Origin: Baffinella frigidus
Lineage: Eukaryota; Cryptophyceae; Cryptomonadales; Baffinellaceae
DNA: 10,801 nt
Reading direction: 5' to 3'
Assembly: GCA_026770585.1 (NCBI GenBank)
Contig: MU646323.1
Span: forward strand, 163,346-174,146
The first letter of the stretch is position 1. The number at the start of each line of letters is the position of its first letter. Of this stretch, positions 6,214 to 10,801 are shown piece by piece. Both the position numbers and the translations under genes were made by a program. Below the pieces are notes generated by a model. It was not told the DNA's origin. It worked only from the letters and a program-made list of their open reading frames with translations, and did not search any database.

Positions 6214-6715
6214 CGGCGATGGGCATCGGAATCCCGACATGCGTACCCCCCAATCCCCAACCCCTAGCTCTGTCCGAGTAAAGTTGGGCACGTAGATATT
6301 TCGCCCCTCCCCGAAATTTTACAAGTGGATTTCATGCGGGGGTGGGTCCAAATCTACCTGTGAAATTTGGGGGGGGCGAAATATCTACGTGCCCAACTTT
6401 ACTCGGACAGAGCTAGAACCCTCAGCTCCAACCCATAGGCGATCCCGACTTGCGTACCCCCCCGCCCTACTCTTTGATGCACCCTCAACCTTCAAACCTA
6501 AGCTCTGAGGAGCCCTGAGCCCTTAGCTCTAAGCCGCGGGTGCGATGGGCATCACAATCCCGACATGCGTATCCCCCAATCCCCAACCCATCAGCCCTGA
6601 GCCCCGAACTCTGCACTCCAACGGGCTCAGCCCTGGGCCCTGGGCGGCATCGGAATCCCGACTTGCGTACCCCCCCGCCCTACCCTCTGATGCACCACGA
6701 ATCTTCAATCCTAAA
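6214..6715 (+). repeat. Tandem duplication of a 174-bp unit
   Basis: Unit 1 (6214-6540) and unit 2 (6541-6715) both carry GCGATGGGCATC..AATCCCGACATGCGTA, CAATCCCCAACCC, GCATC/GGCGATCCCGACTTGC, and GTACCCCCCCGCCCTA followed by TGATGCACC. Unit 1 is longer only because the 153-bp element I sits in it; without I it is about 174 bp against 175 bp. Confidence 0.75.
6264..6416. mobile_element. Element I: young fold-back element with 43-bp perfect arms
   Basis: The arms run inward from CTAGCTCTGTCCGAGTAAAG at 6264 and its exact complement ending at 6416, and remain perfect to TTTCGCCC. The termini fit TA|GCTCTGTCC...GGACAGAGC|TA, a Tc1/mariner-type TA target. The loop is GC-rich. It splits one unit of a tandem duplication whose sister unit lacks it. 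Confidence 0.85.
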
Positions 6716-6833
6716 CCCCAAACCCCAAACCCCAAACCCCAAACCCCAAACCCCAAACCCCAAACCCCAAACCCTAAACCCTAAACCCTGTGCCCTGAAC
6801 CCTAAACCCTAAACCCCAAACCCTAAACCCTAA
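6711..6833 (+). repeat. Telomere-like array with AAACCCC units
   Basis: About eight successive AAACCCC units are followed by AAACCCT units. It is interstitial. The homogenised AAACCCC run differs from the dominant AAACCCT of the other arrays. Confidence 0.85.
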
Positions 6834-7162
6834 TCCCACCGTCCCGACTATCTCTATCTGGCCGCGCTGAGATGGAGATAAGCCCACGCGAGACGCTAAC
6901 AGTTTGTGAAGAGGATTAGATGGTACTTTGTTCCGCGACAAATAGGTGTTTCATCCCGACTGGGTTCCGGTAGCGCGGTTGCAGGGAAACATTTCCGACA
7001 GAAACATTTCCAGCAATCGAGAAGAAAAAAAACAAGAATCAATTTACTAAAATCACACATTGATTTCCTTCCGGACCGATCTTTCTCTAGGTCCTGCTCA
7101 AACTTGCCTCTGTGAGGGTGCATACATGCGGCCGTGCTGGTGTTAATAGAGGCCCCTCCCTC
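6834..7162. other. Stretch without a supported gene
   Basis: It contains a short direct repeat GAAACATTTCC twice near 6986-7010, an A-rich tract at about 7024-7031, and a family-C edge fragment at 7111-7140 (GAGGGTGCATACATGCGGCC, minus). A minus-strand frame starting MSEVPLYV enters from a family-B arm and is judged spurious. Confidence 0.4.
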
Positions 7163-7170
7163 AAAGAGAC

Positions 7171-7634
7171 GCCACCCCCTCGTGTGTTCCGCCAAAACAT
7201 ACAGGGGTACCTCGCTCATGAGAAAACGTCCTTCCTCCTAGTACCTCGATCGGGCCCTAGGCATAGGCCTACTGTAGGGTCCTAGGGGAAGGCGTTTTTT
7301 TATGAGAGTGGTACCCCTGTACGCTAACCCCGCGTTTGGTCCGCCAAACCATATGCTAACCCCGCGTTTACTCGACCAAAACCTTTGCTAACCCCCCGTT
7401 TGCCCCGCGAAAACAGATCTTGTGCATCCGGCAACGCAAAGCCGGGGGGCGCTCTCTCTCTAAACGAGATGCCAACCCCTCGTTTGTCCCGCCAAAACAT
7501 ATGCTCACCCCGCTTTTTCTTGGGCAAAATACATCCTTACCCCCTGTTTACTCAACCAAAACATTTGCTAACCCCCCGTTTGGCCCTCGAAAACAGATCC
7601 TGTGCATCCGGCAACGCAAAGCCGGGGGACGCGG
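7171..7634 (+). repeat. 180-bp higher-order tandem repeat of ~32-bp units
   Basis: Units of about 32 bp follow the pattern GCTAACCCCSCGTTTG..CCGCCAAAACATAT. Four units plus the tail AAACAGATCYTGTGCATCCG form a 180-bp block. Block 1 is 7171-7200 plus 7321-7470, and block 2 is 7471-7634. Positions align exactly at +180 once the B element in block 1 is discounted. The plus frame stays open because 180 is a multiple of three. Confidence 0.8.
7200..7321. mobile_element. Family B element, copy 1
   Basis: TACAGGGGTACCTCGCTCAT at the left and its near-complement GTACCCCTGTA at the right bound a hairpin with CCTAGGCATAGGCCTACTG then TAGGGTCCTAGG at its core. It divides the first 180-bp block, while the second block is uninterrupted at the same position. 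Confidence 0.85.
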
Positions 7635-7659
7635 CGTCGCCTCCTTCGCCGCGGAGTTG

Positions 7660-7722
7660 TAACGGTTCTGCAACGGAAAGCAACGGCTCTGTAACGGAAA
7701 GCAACGGCTCTGTAACGGAAAC
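7660..7722 (+). repeat. 21-bp tandem triplet repeat
   Basis: Three units (7660-7680, 7681-7701, 7702-7722) follow CAACGGCTCTGTAACGGAAA plus one base. A looser relative appears at 7747-7790 (GTAACGGTTCTCGG, CAACGATTCTCGG). The plus frame would read NGSVTES repeats. Confidence 0.85.
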
Positions 7723-7846
7723 TATTTGCAAAGAAAAAAAGGGGTTGTAACGGTTCTCGGTGAAATGAATGAACGCCCGCAACGATTCTCGGGAAATCAA
7801 TTTCTTGAATTCTTTTCCAGCAAACACGCCAAAATTCGCCCTTCAT

Positions 7847-7895
7847 GTAGGGTCCTACGGTAGGCCTAGACCTAGGCGCATAGGATCACCATAGG
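7847..7895 (-). repeat. Remnant of an A/B-type core
   Basis: TAGGGTCCTACGGTAGGCCT, CCTAGGCGCATAGGATCACC and ATAGGGTC resemble the middle of family B, but no terminal arms remain. Confidence 0.5.
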
Positions 7896-7946
7896 GTCGG
7901 CGCATGTCGTTAGAACCTCCGTACATGTACACACACCTGTGGGATG

Positions 7947-8067
7947 TACAGGGGTACCTCGCTCATGAGAAACTGCCCCCCCCCTAGGACCACCGCAGGG
8001 TCCTAGGCGTAGGTCTACTGTAGGGTCGTAGGGGGGGGCGGTTTCTTGTGAGCGAGGTACCCCTGTA
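7947..8067. mobile_element. Family B element, copy 2
   Basis: It has TA at both ends (7947-7948, 8066-8067) and arms of about 44 bp including GGGGTACCTCGCTCA and its complement. It sits in the ATG-TA-TGC site of repeat C. Confidence 0.85.
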
Positions 8068-8101
8068 TGCACCCCCACCGAGGCTGTGTGCGAGAAGGAC
8101 C

Positions 8102-8211
8102 TACAGGGGTGCCTCGCTCATGAGAAAGCCCCCCCCCCATAGGACCACCTAGATAGGCCTACTGTAGGGTCCTAGGGGGGTGCTGTTTCTTATGAGCGAG
8201 GTACCCCTGTA
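8102..8211. mobile_element. Family B element, copy 3
   Basis: TA-flanked (8102-8103, 8210-8211), with the same arms and a core shortened to about 110 bp in total. It lies in the second half of repeat C copy 4. Confidence 0.85.
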
Positions 8212-8255
8212 CTGGAGAGAGGTCATGCGCACTCTACACGTCGTTTACTTTCAGT

Positions 8256-8450
8256 TAGGCACCGGGGGGGTGCGGTGCGTCTGAGCGGGACCTACAGGGG
8301 TGACTCGCTCATAAGAAACTGCCCCCCCCCCAGCACCACCATAGGGCCCTAGGCATAGGCCTACCGTAGGGTCCTAGGGGGAGGCAGTTTCTTATCAGCG
8401 AGGTATCCCTAGCGAGAGGTCACGTGCACTCTACTTTCAGCTACGCCGGG
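8256..8450 (+). repeat. Dispersed repeat C, copy 5, split by one B element
   Basis: GCGTCTGAGCGGGACC before and GCGAGAGGTCACGTGCACTC after the B element rejoin into repeat C. The copy ends in CTACTTTCAG, as copy 4 does (TTTACTTTCAG near 8246-8256). Because the B elements in copies 4 and 5 occupy the same site, a C+B unit was probably duplicated. Confidence 0.6.
8293..8411. mobile_element. Family B element, copy 4
   Basis: The left end is intact (TACAGGGG). The right end has decayed to GAGGTATCCCTA, without the terminal CTGTA. Confidence 0.8.
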
Positions 8451-8709
8451 TGGGCAGCGAGCTCAACTACAAAGTATGCATCCATACCCAGGGTGCAAAC
8501 CATGCACCCACTAATCCCCAGTGCTGATAAACTGGGTACCAATACTTGGTATCAATGCCAAGCACTTGGCCCCTGGACTTGGCCCCTGGAGCGCGAACAA
8601 GAACCCGCTCCCCTACAGCACCGCACGTCTCTCACTACAGGCGTGCACGCTAGAACACTCTCACTCTAGGCGTACACTCTAGGCGCGCACTTGAGGCGTG
8701 CACGACACT
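8451..8709. repeat. Short-period repeats, no gene supported
   Basis: ACTTGGCCCCTGG occurs twice in tandem (8564-8576, 8577-8589). Several ACTCTAGGCG units with GCGTGCAC follow between 8637 and 8714. The plus-strand frame at 8424-8669 begins in repeat C and has no domain. Confidence 0.5.
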
Positions 8710-8790
8710 CTAGGCGGGGCGGGCGGCGAGCTTGGCGCGGGCGTCGCGGAGGCCGCTGCCGTCCCGGAGCGTGAACACCCGTTTGTCGTC
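8710..8790 (-). CDS. Probable C-terminal exon, unknown protein
   Basis: On the minus strand, GAACCCTGCAG^ gives an acceptor (AG at 8791-8792), and the next 26 codons read DDKRVFTLRDGSGLRDARAK then LAARPA and TAG. The GC-rich third positions and the balanced Asp/Arg/Leu composition stand out from the repeats on both sides. Its upstream intron would consist of telomere-like repeat (8794-9070, C-rich on this strand). The 63-bp exon copies further upstream on the same strand, also phase 0, could be the preceding exon of the same gene. Family not recognised. Confidence 0.45.
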   Translation of the reverse strand, partial: DDKRVFTLRDGSGLRDARAKLAARPA

Positions 8791-8793
8791 CTG

Positions 8794-9070
8794 CAGGGTT
8801 CAGGGTTGAGGGTTTAGCGTTGAGGGTTGAGGGTGTAGGGTGTAGGGTGTGGGGTGCAGGGCGTTGGGTTTAGGGTGTAGGGTTTAGGGTGTAGGATGTA
8901 AGGTGTAGGGTTTAGGGTTTAGGGTTTATGGTGTAGGGTGTGGGGTGTGGGGTGTAGGGTTTAGGGTTGAGGGTTTGTGGTCTAGGGTTCAGGGTTCAGG
9001 GTTTAAGGTTTAGGGTTTAGGGTTTAGGGTTTAGGGTTTAGGGTTTAGGGTTTAGGGTTTAGGGTTTAGG
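8794..9070 (+). repeat. G-rich telomere-like array, pure TTTAGGG core
   Basis: A degenerate left part (GGGTTGA, GGGTGTA, GGGTGTG units) passes into about eight exact TTTAGGG units at 9012-9067. It is interstitial and has opposite strand polarity to 4354-4650. Confidence 0.9.
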
Positions 9071-9075
9071 TGGGT

Positions 9076-9280
9076 TCGCATCTCTGATTGAGTCGGGACT
9101 ACTTTCACACCGAAAGTGGACGGTTTTGTACCGCCCCCCTCCGAAAATCAACTTCCGGGCCTATACGCTTTACGACAGGCCACTTATAAAGTCAACTTGG
9201 CCACGTAAATGGTGCTTTCCACCATTTAGATCAGCTCGGAAGGGGGTTTTCAGGAAGTCCGAGTGGAGGAGGATCGACAC
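9076..9280. repeat. Small hairpins and a likely old fold-back sequence
   Basis: Stems ACTTTC/GAAAGT (9101-9117) and AAATGGTG/CACCATTT (9207-9227) are visible. TCCGAAAATCAACTTCCG near 9140 pairs imperfectly with CGGAAGGGGGTTTTCAGGA near 9237. No gene is seen. Confidence 0.4.
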
Positions 9281-9422
9281 ACCAATTAGCAGCCACCGGG
9301 GGCTTCACGGATAAAGCCCATCTAAACGATTTGTACTAAAATCTTGTGCATTGCTATGGATTCCAACCGGAATTTCCCCCGATAATCCGGGGGGGGATAT
9401 CTTGGGTCGCTGCTAAGTGGTG
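9281..9422 (-). repeat. Dispersed repeat J, copy 2 (fold-back)
   Basis: ACACCAATTAGCAGCCACC at the left pairs with GGTCGCTGCTAAGTGGTGG at the right. The interior matches 105-226 in inverted orientation. Its right edge joins directly onto exon copy e. Confidence 0.6.
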
Positions 9423-9452
9423 GAGGAGATTATCCTCGACTCTTCCATCACG
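9421..9452 (+). pseudogene. Exon copy e, truncated, opposite strand
   Basis: TGGAGGAGATTATCCTCGAC and CTTCCATCACG followed by GTACC match the 3' half and donor of the 63-bp exon (copies a-d, minus strand) with about four changes. It reads EEIILDSSIT before the donor. The 5' half is replaced by repeat J. Confidence 0.6.
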
Positions 9453-9576
9453 GTACCAGGGTTCAGGGTGCAGGGATTGTTCAACACACGGGAAAACCTC
9501 TCTCTAACCCCTCACCCTAATCCCTTATCCTTGAACGTACAACCTACACCGCACACGGTAAACCCTGGTACCGCGA

Positions 9577-9675
9577 TACAAGGCCCCCCCCTAGGACCCT
9601 ACAGTAGCCCTATGCCTAGGGCCCTATGGTTGTCCTAGGGGGTGGGCGTTTTCTTATGAGCGAGGTCCCCCTGTA
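9577..9675. mobile_element. Family B element, copy 5, left arm deleted
   Basis: The core CTAGGACCCTACAGTAGCCC and the right arm CTTATGAGCGAGG..CCCCCTGTA are present. The left arm is reduced to TACAAGG, with about 22 bp missing. The core is inverted relative to copy 4. Confidence 0.7.
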
Positions 9676-9702
9676 GCCTACTGTGGAATCAGGGGGGCGA
9701 AC

Positions 9703-9765
9703 CACGATGGAAGGATCGAGCATGATTTCCTCCAACTCATCCGGATGAGAGTGCAGCAGGATCAC
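9703..9765 (-). pseudogene. 63-bp exon copy a
   Basis: The minus frame is intact over 21 codons: VILLHSHPDELEEIMLDPSI then V. The following GTTCGCC is a poor donor, and the upstream GGGATG offers no acceptor AG at the equivalent place. Probably non-functional, or spliced from a different site. Confidence 0.5.
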
Positions 9766-9775
9766 CATCCCTACA

Positions 9776-10060
9776 CCCTGCTTCAACCCTCCCTACACCC
9801 TCCCCAAACCCCAAGCCCCTCAACCCTCCCTACACCCTCCCCAAACCCCAAGCCCCTCAACCCTCCCTACACCCTCCCCAAACCCCAAACCCCTCAACCC
9901 TCCCTACACCCTTCCCAAACCCTAAGCCCTAAAGCCTACACCCTACAACCCTACAACCTAAACGCTCAACGCTCAACGTTACACGCTAAAAAGGCTAAAC
10001 CCTGAACCCTAATCGCTAAAACGGCCAAACTCTGAACCCTAAACCCGATAAACCCGCGCA
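9776..10060 (+). repeat. Degenerate telomere-like minisatellite
   Basis: Contains a 37-bp tandem repeat (9784-9820, 9821-9857, 9858-9894, partial to about 9920) built of CAACCCTCCCTACACCCTCC plus CCAAACCCCAAGCCCCT. It then passes into CCCTACA and ACGCTCA variants and a block CTAAAAAGGCTAAACCC that recurs at 10211-10228. Confidence 0.8.
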
Positions 10061-10061
10061 C

Positions 10062-10123
10062 CGCGATGGAGGGTCAAGCATGATCTCCTCCAACTCATCG
10101 ATGAGCGAGTGCAGCAGAATCAC
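10062..10123 (-). pseudogene. 63-bp exon copy b, frameshifted
   Basis: Same sequence as copy c but 62 bp long. One T is missing in GACCC(T)TCCATC, which breaks the frame near the 3' end. The GT donor is kept. Confidence 0.6.
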
Positions 10124-10240
10124 CATCCCTGCACCCTCCTTCAACCCTCTCTACACCCTCCCCACACCCTACACCCTACACCCTACACCCTAAACGCTAA
10201 ACGCTAGACCTTAAAAAGGCGAAACCCTAAACCCGCGTAC
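10124..10240 (+). repeat. Telomere-like spacer between exon copies
   Basis: CCCTACA and CCCTAAACGCTAAACGC units sit between copies b and c. Exon plus spacer repeats at 179-181 bp. Confidence 0.7.
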
Positions 10241-10303
10241 CGCGATGGAAGGGTCGAGCATGATCTCCTCCAACTCATCGATCAGCGAGTGCAGCAGAAT
10301 CGC
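10241..10303 (-). CDS. 63-bp exon copy c, intact splice signals
   Basis: This is the best copy. The minus strand gives the acceptor GCCTGTCAG^ (AG at 10304-10305), 21 codons AILLHSLIDELEEIMLDPSI then A, and the donor GCG^GTACGCGGG, both in phase 0. The acidic, leucine-rich segment looks helical. The intron that follows begins with GTTTAGGG telomere-like repeat. Family unknown; it could precede the exon at 8710-8790. Confidence 0.45.
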
Positions 10304-10321
10304 CTGACAGGCGCGGGGGGG

Positions 10322-10427
10322 GTTAGCGCAGAGGGCACAGAGAAATAAGAAAGACAATTGATCGACGTTGACGGTTCTGGATCAGCGTCAACTTTGAACC
10401 GTTTTTTTCGTTATTTCCGCAGCTAAC
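10322..10427. mobile_element. Element M: fold-back beside exon copy d
   Basis: GTTAGCGCAGAG and GAAATAA.GAAA at the left pair with TTTTTTCGTTATTTCCGC and AGCTAAC at the right. Inner stems GTTGAC/GTCAAC and GGTTC/GAACC close the loop. Its right edge removes the 3' end of exon copy d. Confidence 0.6.
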
Positions 10428-10434
10428 TTATCTC

Positions 10435-10509
10435 AAGGATCGAGTGCGATCTCCTCGAACCCTAAACCCTAAACCCTAACTCATCGATGAGCGAGTGCAG
10501 CAGGATCAC
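10435..10509 (-). pseudogene. 63-bp exon copy d, split by telomere repeat
   Basis: The two halves of the exon (ATCCTGCTGCACTCGCTCAT.. and GAGGAGATCGCACTCGATCC) are separated by about 20 bp of telomere repeat at 10458-10478, in place of the uninterrupted GAGTTGGAGGAG of copy c. The 3' end is lost at element M. Confidence 0.7.
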
Positions 10510-10522
10510 CAGTCAGGCGCGG

Positions 10523-10801
10523 TTTGGGGTTTAGGGTTTAGGGTTCAGGGTTTAGGGTTCAGGGTTTAGGGTGTAGGGGTAAGGGTTCAGGGTTCAGGGT
10601 TTAGGGTGTAGGGGTTAGGGTTTAGGGTTCAGGTTTTAGGGTTTAGGGTGTAGGGTTCAGGGTTTAGGGTTCAGGGTTTAGGGTTCAGGGTTTAGGGTTT
10701 AGAGGTCTGGGGTGAGGGTTATGTAGGGGGGGAGGGTTTAGGGTTTAAGGGGGGGGTGAGGATTAGTTGAGGCGGGGGGGAGGGTTTGGAGGTGTCCGGG
10801 G
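10523..10801 (+). repeat. G-rich telomere-like array to window end
   Basis: TTTAGGG alternates with TTCAGGG and TGTAGGG for about 200 bp, decaying to G-runs after 10700. It continues beyond the window. Confidence 0.85.

Larger units (their letters stand above)
7944..8255 (+). repeat. Dispersed repeat C, copy 4, split by two B elements
   Basis: Removing 7947-8065 and 8102-8209 restores GATG-TATGCACCCCCACCGAGG-CTGTGTGCGAGAAGGACC-TA-CTGGAGAGAGGTCATGC-GCACTCTACACGTC, the order seen in copy 1. The upstream GGCCGCC part is absent. Confidence 0.65.

Noticed and set aside
5393-6291. Two long minus-strand open frames (171 and 211 codons)
   Set aside because: They are stitched from family-C repeats, the 36-bp repeat and the arm of element I; composition follows the repeats.
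6529-6812. Open frames with NPKPQTP or VWGLGFG repeats
   Set aside because: These are translations of the AAACCCC telomere-like array.
7385-7750. 121-codon plus-strand open frame
   Set aside because: It is open only because the 180-bp and 21-bp tandem repeats are multiples of three; no start context or domain.
10523-10801. True chromosome end
   Set aside because: The array is degenerate, decays towards the window edge, and similar arrays are interstitial; a real telomere should become purer outward.
1-10801. tRNA, rRNA or a transposase gene
   Set aside because: I looked for cloverleaf arms, conserved rRNA blocks and long transposase-like frames and saw none; a covariance-model or profile search could still find something short.

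Overview
The window looks like nuclear DNA from a repeat-rich eukaryotic alga or a similar protist. The evidence is spliceosomal exon-intron signals, the plant/algal-type telomere unit TTTAGGG/CCCTAAA in several arrays, many small non-autonomous inverted-repeat elements, and no prokaryotic operon layout. A cryptophyte-like alga is my best guess, but that is an impression and not a proof. I see no tRNA, rRNA, CRISPR array, transposase or viral gene.

Layout. 1-1250: degenerate telomere-like sequence, then fold-back repeats, including a long-terminal-inverted-repeat element (about 464-916) with a smaller one (family A, 544-700) inside it. 1276-1517 (minus): first exon of an ankyrin-repeat protein. 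It lies head to head, across about 250 bp, with a plus-strand gene beginning at 1770. That gene has four well-supported phase-0 exons (1770-1853, 2008-2124, 2297-2383, 3809-3913) and a possible fifth (4007-4072). It would encode a small protein with an acidic start, a charged helical middle and one membrane helix. Its third intron (2384-3808) is filled with nested fold-back elements, and its possible last exon lies inside a 140-bp inverted-repeat element (family H) flanked by a TACTT duplication.

4240-6125: dispersed family-C repeats in both orientations around a telomere-like array (4354-4650), a 36-bp tandem repeat, and a captured exon-like fragment. 6214-6833: a 174-bp tandem duplication, one copy split by a fold-back element with 43-bp perfect arms, then an AAACCCC-type array. 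7163-7722: a 180-bp higher-order tandem repeat, one copy split by a family-B element, then a 21-bp triplet repeat. 7944-8450: two family-C copies carrying three family-B elements. 8710-10510: probable minus-strand gene remains, namely a terminal exon against a telomere-like array and five copies of a 63-bp exon embedded in degenerate telomere-like minisatellite. One copy has about 20 bp of telomere repeat inserted in its coding sequence. 10523-10801: G-rich telomere-like sequence running off the window.

The main biology is genome dynamics: short TA-target and other inverted-repeat elements inserting into each other, into introns and into tandem repeats, with telomere-like repeats growing inside introns and even inside an exon. 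No complete, recognisable metabolic or defence system is present. All exon joins are manual reading from splice signals and reading frame; no transcript or database evidence was available.
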